Virus record (IMG/VR): IMGVR_UViG_3300005542_000014
Coordinates: 1 to 37,917 of that record
Origin: a virus
Direction: 5' to 3' (one strand)
DNA length: 37,917 nucleotides
This document shows, piece by piece, positions 8,292 to 14,192 of the stretch. Position 1 is the first letter of the stretch; every line of letters starts with the position of its first letter. The notes below the pieces were generated by a model. The model was not told the origin of the DNA and ran no database searches. It worked only from the letters and a program-made list of their open reading frames with translations. A program made the position numbers and the translations under genes.

Positions 8292-8527
8292 TGGCAATAC
8301 GCAAGACCACTACCTCTGAGGCGGCGCGTAACGTGCGCGTGCGGCGCTCGTCGGATCGGTTGTTAGCGCGCCTTCAAAACGTGCACGGGCAGGCCAGCGA
8401 AATCCGCGCTCCGCGGAAGCATAAGCCAGCCGAACACCACGATCACGACAACGGCGCAAGCGACAGGAATAGCGCGGCGCCAGTTGATCTTCATTTGATC
8501 CAAGCGGTTGCCCTTCTCGACGGTTGA
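8291..8527 (+). CDS. short basic hypothetical ORF (uncertain)
   Basis: 78 residues starting MAIRKTTTSEAARNVRVRR. The ATG overlaps the helicase stop by one base (TGATG), the usual coupling style here. The C-terminal half is His/Asp rich and could simply be the antisense of the membrane ORF at 8363-8494. No family is recognised. One of the two opposed ORFs is probably real; the sequence alone does not decide. Confidence 0.35.
   Translation: MAIRKTTTSEAARNVRVRRSSDRLLARLQNVHGQASEIRAPRKHKPAEHHDHDNGASDRNSAAPVDLHLIQAVALLDG
8363..8494 (-). CDS. candidate antisense one-TM micro-protein
   Basis: 43 residues on the minus strand inside an otherwise + strand arm. It starts MKINWRRAIPV, has a hydrophobic segment ACAVVVIVVFGWLML flanked by positive charges, and ends HVLKAR. 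GGA precedes the ATG by four bases, and third-position GC is high, as in real genes here. It is fully antisense to the ORF 8291-8527, so only one may be expressed. Confidence 0.35.
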   Translation of the reverse strand: MKINWRRAIPVACAVVVIVVFGWLMLPRSADFAGLPVHVLKAR

Positions 8528-8592
8528 CCGGCCAGCATATCGGGGCTATAGGTCCCAAGATCAAGCCTCGTCCCGAAACGCGGTTAACGCCC

Positions 8593-8973
8593 ATGGTTGC
8601 GCCCAACACCGAAGAAGTCTCTTTCGTAGTGGCACTCCCCGGTTGGGAAGTGCTTTACTACGTCAAGGGCGGCGACTTCTCGGCAGTGGCGGTCATCGCG
8701 TGGGGTGTCATTCTTGGCAGCGACGGTGTGTCGCACGTCCATCCGGTCACGGTCGGCGCGGCCGAATGGCCGCTCGACCAGGAACGGCCGCTGTGCTCGC
8801 CTGACGGTGACGTGTCCTACAACGGTAAGAACTGGCCGACCGTGTGGGCGTGGCTCGACGAAATGAAAACCACCGAGCCGACCGCCTTAGCAATCTCTCA
8901 TGCGCCGACCGGCGTGCTCGCGCTCGATAAGTACCGGCACAAATTTGCAATTCCTCATGGAGACGGGTCATGA
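8593..8973 (+). CDS. hypothetical protein
   Basis: 126 residues from the ATG at 8593 (APNTEEVSFVVALPGWEVLYYV). A TTG at 8524, overlapping the previous stop, is an alternative start that would add 23 residues. The pattern of short beta strands (AVIAWGVILGSD, HVHPVTVG) suggests a small all-beta or alpha/beta fold. No family is recognised. The SD is weak for either start. Confidence 0.6.
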   Translation: MVAPNTEEVSFVVALPGWEVLYYVKGGDFSAVAVIAWGVILGSDGVSHVHPVTVGAAEWPLDQERPLCSPDGDVSYNGKNWPTVWAWLDEMKTTEPTALAISHAPTGVLALDKYRHKFAIPHGDGS

Positions 8974-9059
8974 TGTTTTGGGTGATATGGCTTGCGATGA
9001 TCGACGCGCAGTTGGAGCTTTGCTATGGCATACAACGAGACACAACCCCGCGCGCCTGA
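8970..9059 (+). CDS. 29-residue membrane micro-protein (candidate)
   Basis: The ATGATG at 8970 overlaps the preceding stop. It encodes MMFWVIWLAMIDAQLELCYG and a short tail. A hydrophobic N-terminus and coupled start resemble the other micro-proteins of this arm (10002, 11255). It ends 35 bases inside the next gene. Confidence 0.35.
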   Translation: MMFWVIWLAMIDAQLELCYGIQRDTTPRA

Positions 9060-9333
9060 CGGCAAGTGGTCCGGCGGGTTGATGGACTCGCTTGAACACC
9101 AACTCATGAAGAAAAACCCGAACGCGGGTCGCACCGCTGCGCACCAACTCGCCGTCGAGATTATGACCAATCAAGGCACCTATGATCCAAAGACCGGGCA
9201 GCTTACCGCGAAGGGTAAAGCGCGCGAAGCTCTCGGTCACAAGGGCCGCGTGATCGACCGAGCCGCGCGGCAGCTTGGCCGCAAGCCCGAGGAAATCGGA
9301 ATTCAAAATAAGCGCCCCTTCGTCAAAACATAA
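9025..9333 (+). CDS. small hypothetical protein, possibly DNA-associated
   Basis: 102 residues, basic. Visible segments are LMDSLEHQLMKKNPNAGRTA, QLAVEIMTNQGTYDPKTGQL and AREALGHKGRVIDRAARQLG. The last has a helix-turn-helix-like rhythm but no confident match. It is followed, 11 bases on, by the MazG-like gene. Confidence 0.55.
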   Translation: MAYNETQPRAPDGKWSGGLMDSLEHQLMKKNPNAGRTAAHQLAVEIMTNQGTYDPKTGQLTAKGKAREALGHKGRVIDRAARQLGRKPEEIGIQNKRPFVKT

Positions 9334-9344
9334 GGAAGTCCCCA

Positions 9345-9776
9345 ATGAGCATCATGTCACGACTCGCCGCCGAATGGGCGCTCCGATCCTTCGGTGGTCT
9401 GCACGTCACCAACATCCCTGAGCGTTCGCTGCGCACCGTCGAGGAAGCGATTGAGCTTTGCCAGTCGTTGAATGTGCCGAAGGAAAAAGTCTTGCTCGCC
9501 GTCGAGACGGTGTACAGCCGCCCCATCGGCTCGCCGATGCAGGAAATCGGCGGCGTGCTCTTGACCACCGCCATCCTGTGCGAAGTGCTCAAGGTCGAGC
9601 CGGACGACATGCTCGAAATGGAGCTTGCGCGTGTGCTCAGCAAGACCAAAGAACACATGGAGGCGCGCAATAAGGAAAAGCTCGCCTTGGGACTCGGTTG
9701 CGAGGATAGCAATCCGGTGCCCGAACAATTCCGCAAGGCGGCAGCACCGCCGTCGAAGATCATCAAGGCGTCGTGA
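9345..9776 (+). CDS. MazG-like nucleotide pyrophosphohydrolase-related protein
   Basis: 143 residues, all helical. RTVEEAIELCQ (E33, E34 and E37) and PMQEIGGVLLTTAILCEVLK followed by EPDDMLEMELARVLSK follow the MazG/phage MazG-like plan, in which acidic residues on paired helices bind Mg2+ and hydrolyse (d)NTPs to monophosphates. The second acidic cluster is weakened: QEIGG stands where ExxD is usual. Activity is therefore uncertain. The leader AAGGAAGTCCCC before the ATG is the same type as at the gapR and 23057 genes. Confidence 0.65.
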   Translation: MSIMSRLAAEWALRSFGGLHVTNIPERSLRTVEEAIELCQSLNVPKEKVLLAVETVYSRPIGSPMQEIGGVLLTTAILCEVLKVEPDDMLEMELARVLSKTKEHMEARNKEKLALGLGCEDSNPVPEQFRKAAAPPSKIIKAS

Positions 9777-9777
9777 C

Positions 9778-10005
9778 GTGGCCCGCAAACGCAAGCGAGC
9801 GTCAAAGCCGTCCGGGCTGCGCGCCGGGCAAACCGAATGGAACGTGCGGCTTAACCGGCCACAAGCGGTCGCCGTCGATATGGTGCTCGACTATGTGATA
9901 GACTCGATGGTGTACTCGTCCGCCAGCAACGATGCGGCAGGCTTCGCCAAGAGGTTCACGATGACGCAGCTTCGCGCGATCCGCGAGAAGGTGCACGTGT
10001 CATGA
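9778..10005 (+). CDS. small hypothetical protein with GTG start
   Basis: 75 residues. The start is GTG one base after the previous stop, with AAGG about 10 bases before. The N-terminus is very basic (ARKRKRASKPSGLRAGQ), then NRPQAVAVDMVLDYVIDSMV and RFTMTQLRAIREKVHVS. Upstream in-frame starts lie inside the previous gene. It is coupled to the next micro-protein (ATGA). No family recognised. Confidence 0.6.
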   Translation: MARKRKRASKPSGLRAGQTEWNVRLNRPQAVAVDMVLDYVIDSMVYSSASNDAAGFAKRFTMTQLRAIREKVHVS

Positions 10006-10148
10006 AACTTTCTCATAAAGCGATCATCTGGACTTCGGCCGCCGTCACCGCATCCGGTGTCGGGTGGGTCGCATACGAGACGTGGCGCGATTGTTGGTGG
10101 GGCCACATTTTTTGGTGGTCAATCAAGATTTGCGGGCTTACACAATGA
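10002..10148 (+). CDS. 48-residue Trp-rich membrane micro-protein
   Basis: It starts MKLSHKAIIWTSAAVTASGV and contains an unusual WWGHIFWWSIKICGL segment. One or two short hydrophobic stretches suggest a membrane protein. Both ends are ATGA-coupled (10002 and 10145), good evidence that it is translated. Function unknown. Confidence 0.55.
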   Translation: MKLSHKAIIWTSAAVTASGVGWVAYETWRDCWWGHIFWWSIKICGLTQ

Positions 10149-10726
10149 GCACAGGCGACACTCGCAACGATCCGTTTCCGTTCACCGTAGCGGAAGCGAA
10201 CAAGATCATTCAATTTCCGACTGTCGCGCGTTTCATGCGGCGGCGCTACAAGATCGACAAGTCCTATGACATTCCGTATCTCGCCGGCTACAGCCTCGAC
10301 GGCGAGACGATTTTCATTGACCGCGATCTTGGTATCTGGACCTATCTCGGCAAGCAATGGAGCACCGATTGGTTCTTGACGCTTCATGAGCTAGTCGAGA
10401 AATCCATCATCGACGCGATCCGCGAGGAAGGCGACGACAAGCAACGCCAGCGGCTTTTGATTTTGCTTCGGATGACCGGGCCGGACGATCAAATCTATTT
10501 CCACTGCCACGGCGTTGCAACGGCCGTCGAGGAATACGCCGTCAAGATGCAGCACGGCGAGTCGGGCCTGAAATCGTACAACGACTTCATGGCGACACAG
10601 GTCAAGCGCGCCGAGAGCGAACGGATTAAGCGTGTGCCGCGGGTGCTCGACACGACGCCGTACCAGGGCAACGACCGCCAGGATGTTCATCTGCGCGCGG
10701 TCATGCACGCGGCCTTGGCGGCTTGA
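10145..10726 (+). CDS. phage protein with HE(x2)E and HxH motifs (putative metal-binding)
   Basis: 193 residues. YDIPYLAGYSLDGETIFIDR is followed by TLHELVEKSIID (H81, E82, E85) and later YFHCHGVATAVEEYA (H120, H122). I recall this order from a common uncharacterised phage family in which the His/Glu residues look like a metal site, possibly hydrolytic. It ends RVPRVLDTTPY. The ATG at 10145 overlaps the previous stop. Promoter elements for the next gene begin inside its last codons. Confidence 0.6.
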   Translation: MSTGDTRNDPFPFTVAEANKIIQFPTVARFMRRRYKIDKSYDIPYLAGYSLDGETIFIDRDLGIWTYLGKQWSTDWFLTLHELVEKSIIDAIREEGDDKQRQRLLILLRMTGPDDQIYFHCHGVATAVEEYAVKMQHGESGLKSYNDFMATQVKRAESERIKRVPRVLDTTPYQGNDRQDVHLRAVMHAALAA

Positions 10727-10749
10727 CACGGGGCGCCGACCGCTATTAT
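10723..10749 (+). promoter_or_regulatory. sigma-70-type promoter for the gapR-like gene
   Basis: TTGACA at 10723-10728 and TATTAT at 10744-10749. Read as the Caulobacter style, TTGACAC is followed 12 bases later by GCTATTAT, close to GCTANAWC. It lies 40 bases before the start codon, in one of the few real gaps of the left arm. Confidence 0.6.
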
Positions 10750-10788
10750 ACGCAAATATCGAAACGAGTATAACCCGAAGGAAGTCCC

Positions 10789-11073
10789 ATGGCTCTGACC
10801 GCAACTGCCGAAAAGCCGGCACTGAAAGACGCGAGCGCGGTGCGCTTCGCGAAGGATCAACTCAAGGCATTCGTCGAGCGCGTCGAGCGCCTTGAGGAAG
10901 AAAAGTCCGCCATTGGCGGCGACATTAAGGACGTGTACGCCGAGGCTAAGGGCAACGGCTTCGACGTGAAGGTGCTTCGCACCGTCGTCCGCTTGCGCAA
11001 GATGGACCCGAACGAGCGCAAGGAAGCCGACGCGATCTTGGAAACCTATTTGAACGCGCTCGGCATGATCTAA
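10789..11073 (+). CDS. gapR: GapR/DUF2312 nucleoid-associated protein
   Basis: 94 residues. It matches the DUF2312 family: [40 protein letters not shown] and [20 protein letters not shown], then a short end near the usual ~90 residues. In Caulobacter, GapR binds overtwisted AT-rich DNA ahead of replication forks and stimulates topoisomerases. A phage copy may organise replicating phage DNA or rival the host protein. It has its own promoter (10723-10749) and a GAAGGAAGTCCC leader. It overlaps the next start by one base. Confidence 0.9.
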   Translation: MALTATAEKPALKDASAVRFAKDQLKAFVERVERLEEEKSAIGGDIKDVYAEAKGNGFDVKVLRTVVRLRKMDPNERKEADAILETYLNALGMI

Positions 11074-11258
11074 TGCAAGTGCTGCGGGCCGTCCATTATC
11101 GGGATGGTCGCTGGACCTTCCTGTATGCGGACGGCTCGCGACTCGTTACCGACAGTCAGCCGCAAGCCGAGCTTCTTGTCGGCGACGAGCTACCAATCAA
11201 TAAATACGGCGTGCGGATCACTAGCTATATAGACCCGGCCGCCGGCTGCGATTGGTGA
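11073..11258 (+). CDS. small hypothetical protein
   Basis: 61 residues: HYRDGRWTFLYADGSRLVTD and GDELPINKYGVRITSYID, a probable small beta fold. The ATG shares its A with the gapR stop (TAATG), so it is cotranscribed with gapR. No family is recognised. Confidence 0.6.
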   Translation: MQVLRAVHYRDGRWTFLYADGSRLVTDSQPQAELLVGDELPINKYGVRITSYIDPAAGCDW

Positions 11259-11458
11259 CGCCATGGGGATGTGTCGTGGGGCACTGGACAGGAATTCAGC
11301 TATGGCTTATATGCGTGCTGACATTCATGGTTGCGGTACTCTGCATCACGAAACACCCGGAGTGGTTTGATGGCTCAGTTGCCTATCGTGGCACCGAACT
11401 TTACCGAGACGTGGGTATCCGCCCTGAGTCGAATGACCATGGCGACGACGGTCAGTGA
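11255..11458 (+). CDS. one-TM small protein
   Basis: 67 residues from a GTG overlapping the previous stop (GTGA). The TM segment is IQLWLICVLTFMVAVLCI, followed by a polar tail rich in Asp. It overlaps the first 89 bases of the sugar isomerase gene in another frame. A later GTG at 11276 is an alternative start. Confidence 0.45.
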   Translation: MTPWGCVVGHWTGIQLWLICVLTFMVAVLCITKHPEWFDGSVAYRGTELYRDVGIRPESNDHGDDGQ

Positions 11459-11969
11459 CGACGGCGGCCGGGTGAAATCTCTCGACGAGGGCGTGCTGGC
11501 ATTCCGCCGATTGGCCGCACACCACATTACAGACAACGGCGGCCAATTCATTCTCGCCGGCAACGGCGGTTCGCTCGCCATCGCCGCGCACATTGCTACC
11601 GACTTCTGTCTATGCGGTTGGCCGTCGATTGCTCTGACCGATGCGGTGACCCTCACGTCGCACACCAATGACTACGGCGCCGAAGCGAATTTCTCCAAGC
11701 AACTCGAATTGTCGCGCATCCTCGTCGATGACATTTTGATCGTCATGTCGTGCAGCGGCAAGTCTCCGAACATTCTTGACGCCGTGCGCTTTGCCAAGAG
11801 CGAAGGGCACAAGGTTGTCACCCTTTCCGGGTTTGAGCACGACAATCCGTTGCGCTCGCTCGGCGATCTGAATTTTCACGTGCCAGCGTTTCGTTACGGT
11901 TGGGTGCAACTCGCGCATGAGAGCATCCTTCACGCGGCGTGCGACATAGAAGCGGGATGGACGCCTTGA
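11370..11969 (+). CDS. SIS-domain phosphoheptose isomerase-like protein (GmhA-like)
   Basis: 199 residues. The GmhA-type hallmarks are present: AGNGGSLAIAAHIATDF (64 on), SHTNDYGAEANFSKQLE (98 on), SCSGKSPNILDAV (127 on) and AHESILHAACDIEA with E184 and H188. GmhA converts sedoheptulose 7-phosphate to D-glycero-D-manno-heptose 7-phosphate, the first step of heptose synthesis. The typical GNS Asn is Lys here (SGKS). A GGAG SD supports the ATG at 11370. In a phage this suggests supply of a heptose-type sugar, in line with GT9-like genes at 985 and 33286. Confidence 0.8.
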   Translation: MAQLPIVAPNFTETWVSALSRMTMATTVSDDGGRVKSLDEGVLAFRRLAAHHITDNGGQFILAGNGGSLAIAAHIATDFCLCGWPSIALTDAVTLTSHTNDYGAEANFSKQLELSRILVDDILIVMSCSGKSPNILDAVRFAKSEGHKVVTLSGFEHDNPLRSLGDLNFHVPAFRYGWVQLAHESILHAACDIEAGWTP

Positions 11970-12202
11970 GCAAGCCACGTTTGTCGAAACCTGCGGAGAA
12001 GATGCTACGCCGGATGTACGCGGGCGACTTCTACACAGGCGACAAACATGGATTGCCGACGCCGGTCATCCAGGAATTGATCGACGCCGGCCTTGTTGGC
12101 ACCATGGGTCGTGTCCAACGAATTGTGCGCTGTTACGTGCCGAAAGGCACCAAGCCGTTCCGACTCGAAAGCATTCCCAAACCGCCGCGGTGGCTCAAAT
12201 GA
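11957..12202 (+). CDS. small basic hypothetical protein
   Basis: 81 residues. KPAEKMLRRMYAGDFYTGD, then PTPVIQELIDAGLV and RIVRCYVPKGTKPF. The middle resembles a short helix-turn-helix/wing arrangement, but this is only a rhythm. It overlaps the isomerase by 13 bases and couples to the next gene (ATGA). Confidence 0.55.
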   Translation: MDALSKPRLSKPAEKMLRRMYAGDFYTGDKHGLPTPVIQELIDAGLVGTMGRVQRIVRCYVPKGTKPFRLESIPKPPRWLK

Positions 12203-12747
12203 CAAGAACAATTCTTATCGTGATCTGCATCGTCGCTGCGTTGATCGTGCTTGGTCGTGCTACCATGCGGCACCATGAACATCTGCCCCCAACTCGACCG
12301 CCGGTCGTACAGGTCGAGCCGCCGTTCACATGCGCGGTCATCGGGGACAGCATCGCCGACATGGTGCAAGACTTCTTGCCCGAATGCGATCACAACACCA
12401 AGGTCGGCATATCCAGCGCCGCGGTGCTCGCGCGCGTGCTCGCCGAGAAGCCGCGATCCGTCATCATCGTGAGCGCCGGCAGCAATGATCCGACCAATCC
12501 CCGGCTCGTCGCGAACCTCGCCGCGATCCGCGCGCATGGTCCGGTGATCTGGATCGTGCCGAGCGCGACCGCCGGCAGTGTCGCGCAAGCTCGCCGAGTC
12601 GTCCTGAAATTCGTCGCCGATCATCAAGACCCGAGCGTGCAGTTCACGCCGGGCTGTTGCGGCGTCCAGGCCCGCGTGCATCCGATCCGGCCGCGAGAGA
12701 TTGCGACCGCGGTGCGCGCTCTGCCGATCTGGCGAGGGAAGAAATGA
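12199..12747 (+). CDS. membrane-anchored SGNH/GDSL-type hydrolase-like protein
   Basis: 182 residues. The N-terminal TM or signal anchor is ILIVICIVAALIVLG. Block I is AVIGDSIADMV (GDS at 49-51), block III VSAGSND (94-97), and block V ARVHPIRP with H161. SGNH proteins remove ester or acetyl groups from glycans and lipids. The Asp normally three residues before the catalytic His is Ala here, so it may use a Ser-His dyad or be inactive. The TM suggests an envelope target on the periplasmic side. It is ATGA-coupled at both ends. Confidence 0.7.
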   Translation: MTRTILIVICIVAALIVLGRATMRHHEHLPPTRPPVVQVEPPFTCAVIGDSIADMVQDFLPECDHNTKVGISSAAVLARVLAEKPRSVIIVSAGSNDPTNPRLVANLAAIRAHGPVIWIVPSATAGSVAQARRVVLKFVADHQDPSVQFTPGCCGVQARVHPIRPREIATAVRALPIWRGKK

Positions 12748-12995
12748 GCGACTCCGACGAGGCAATGACGAACCTTCGCCAAAATCTTGCGACGGCCCAA
12801 CGCAAGATCGAGCAAATGACCATCGCTCGCACGCCGGATGGCATGATGAAAATGTCGGACGAGGCGGCTCGCGAGATTGAGGATATTTTTGCTCGCGGCG
12901 GCTACTCGCGTGACCAACGGCTCACTCTCATGACCAAGGCTATCCGCCGACGCATAGCAATCGCCGTCCAGGGCGAAGCGATATGGAGCGATTGA
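12744..12995 (+). CDS. small helical hypothetical protein
   Basis: 83 residues. A coiled-coil-like LRQNLATAQRKIEQMTIAR is followed by DEAAREIEDIFARGGYSRDQ and LMTKAIRRRIAIAVQGEA. No family is recognised. Start and stop overlap neighbours (ATGA in front, 13 bases behind). Confidence 0.6.
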   Translation: MSDSDEAMTNLRQNLATAQRKIEQMTIARTPDGMMKMSDEAAREIEDIFARGGYSRDQRLTLMTKAIRRRIAIAVQGEAIWSD

Positions 12996-13234
12996 CAGTG
13001 AGCGCGCCCGAGATAGTCGAATGCACCATCATCCGCCGGACGACCAACTACGACCGAGACGTGATCCGACCGAAGCTCTATGCCTTCTCTGAAATCCTTA
13101 TGACCGATGCGAACGGGCGCCACTATTGCTCGCGCACGTGGGATGAATTGAAGGACTCGCCGTTCGCCCGAGCGCACCAAATCGCCGAATTCAAGAAGCG
13201 ATGGGAGGCGGACGAACGTGCCCGGCGAGCCTAA
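12983..13234 (+). CDS. small hypothetical protein
   Basis: 83 residues from the ATG at 12983. A GTG at 12998 is an alternative that starts just after the previous stop. VECTIIRRTTNYDRDVIRPK and SEILMTDANGRHYCS look like beta strands, with a charged helical end (KKRWEADERARRA). No family recognised. Confidence 0.55.
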   Translation: MERLTVSAPEIVECTIIRRTTNYDRDVIRPKLYAFSEILMTDANGRHYCSRTWDELKDSPFARAHQIAEFKKRWEADERARRA

Positions 13235-13442
13235 CTTCGATTTGCTGTTGGCGTTCGCCGCGGCGCGCGAGCTTGCACGCCGACTAGACGACACGCCGCG
13301 CTTCTACCTCAATCCCTTTGAGTGGGACCATTGGGCGCTTAACGGGTGGTTCACCTTCACGGCGGATGGCCGGACGCTCTCCAATTGCCCCTATGAGCCG
13401 GCCGGTGTCGAGTGCCGGCTGTTGCGGCCGATCCCGGTGTAA
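13218..13442 (+). CDS. small hypothetical protein, GTG start
   Basis: 74 residues. GGGAGG stands about ten bases before GTG at 13218. FDLLLAFAAARELARRLDD is helical, followed by WDHWALNGWFTFTADGRTL. No family is recognised. It is the last gene before a structured regulatory gap. Confidence 0.55.
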   Translation: MPGEPNFDLLLAFAAARELARRLDDTPRFYLNPFEWDHWALNGWFTFTADGRTLSNCPYEPAGVECRLLRPIPV

Positions 13443-13589
13443 GCGAACGTTGACATTCCGCAATGTCACCGTTCGGGAACATTCTGCCGATTTAGGGTCG
13501 AAATGCCCTATTTTGACCCCGTTCGGGAACGCCCCGCAAAGCCGCGATCTTGACAGGTTCCGCGGTGGTCCCGTACACGTGCTCGCGAC
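13443..13589. promoter_or_regulatory. structured intergenic region with repeated operator-like sites
   Basis: There is no gene in these 147 bases. TGACATT-CCGC-AATGTCA is a 7-bp inverted repeat at 13452-13469. CCGTTCGGGAAC occurs twice, at 13470-13481 and 13520-13531, each with a GTTC-GG-GAAC dyad. Between them lies a long imperfect palindrome at 13496-13520. A possible promoter, TTGACA (13551-13556) with TACACG 18 bases later, precedes the nuclease gene. The arrangement looks like a control region with paired operators. Confidence 0.5.
13496..13520. repeat. 25-bp near-perfect palindrome
   Basis: Arms GGGTCGAAAT and ATTTTGACCC (9 of 10 paired) around GCCCT. It is flanked on both sides by the CCGTTCGGGAAC repeats. 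It could be a terminator stem or a protein-binding site. Confidence 0.5.
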
Positions 13590-13913
13590 ATGGCGGTTCA
13601 TCCAAAGCATCTAGGTGCGCAGTCCGAATTGATCGCAGCCGCGTGGTTGCTCGACAAGGGCTATGAGGTTTTTCAAAATGTCAGCCCGCACGGGCATATT
13701 GATCTTGTCGCGATCCGCAATGGTAGCGTGTACATGATCGACGTTAAGACGTGCAATCCGAACCGTTGGGGGCACTATCGGCGAGCGCCGCCAGCCGACC
13801 CGGCACCGGGCGTCCTTTACCTGCTAGTTTTCCCCGATAAGCACTGCGAATGGGTCCCCGGATTGACCCGAACGTGGGTTTTCGGGGAATGCCCCGCAAA
13901 CCCTCAGAATTGA
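13590..13913 (+). CDS. PD-(D/E)XK endonuclease-like protein
   Basis: 107 residues. HLGAQSELIAAAWLLDKGYE gives the helix Glu (E13), HGHIDLVAIRNG the Asp (D38), and YMIDVKTCN the D-x-K (D51, K53). This matches small phage and mobile-element PD-(D/E)XK nucleases of the PDDEXK_5/Holliday-resolvase-like sort. It may cut branched DNA or host DNA. It stands alone between two structured gaps and probably has its own promoter. Confidence 0.75.
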   Translation: MAVHPKHLGAQSELIAAAWLLDKGYEVFQNVSPHGHIDLVAIRNGSVYMIDVKTCNPNRWGHYRRAPPADPAPGVLYLLVFPDKHCEWVPGLTRTWVFGECPANPQN

Positions 13914-14192
13914 CCGTACAGCGGGGTCCCGGTCCAGGGCGCCCGGAGCCGCGGTTTGGGCGCCCGGCGAGCGTAGCCACGGTCAGCCGGCGGCCGAAAC
14001 GGGGTTTTCCACTCCCCGGACCCGGCCCGGCCGCGCCAGTGGAAAAGCCCACAATTTCAACGGATCGAGTCGATTTGCCCCGGAACTGTTGAAACGGTCC
14101 ATTAACCGTCCGCCAAGGCTTTCCTTGCGCCATTCCTGGACCGCTGCCATCTTCGGGCCACTAGGAAATCAGCACACCGGAGAGCCTATCAA
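13914..14192. promoter_or_regulatory. 279-base GC-rich structured gap before the AAA+ gene
   Basis: I see no convincing gene here. GGGCGCCCGG occurs twice, at 13937-13946 and 13958-13967, 21 bp apart, about two helical turns. A long hairpin has arms 14001-14013 and 14038-14050 (TTTTCCACT/AGTGGAAAA core). TTTCAAC/GTTGAAA arms lie at 14055-14061 and 14088-14094. CAAGG-CTTT-CCTTG lies at 14114-14127. ATTAACC is at 14101. The leader ends CACCGGAGAGCC before the ATG at 14193. This could be an operator cluster, an untranslated leader RNA or an origin. Confidence 0.5.

Noticed and set aside
13744-14133. opposed Pro/Gly/Arg-rich frames at 13850-14092 (+) and 13744-14133 (-)
   Set aside because: Low-complexity composition from GC-rich DNA, overlap with the nuclease gene and no good SD; better explained as structured non-coding DNA.
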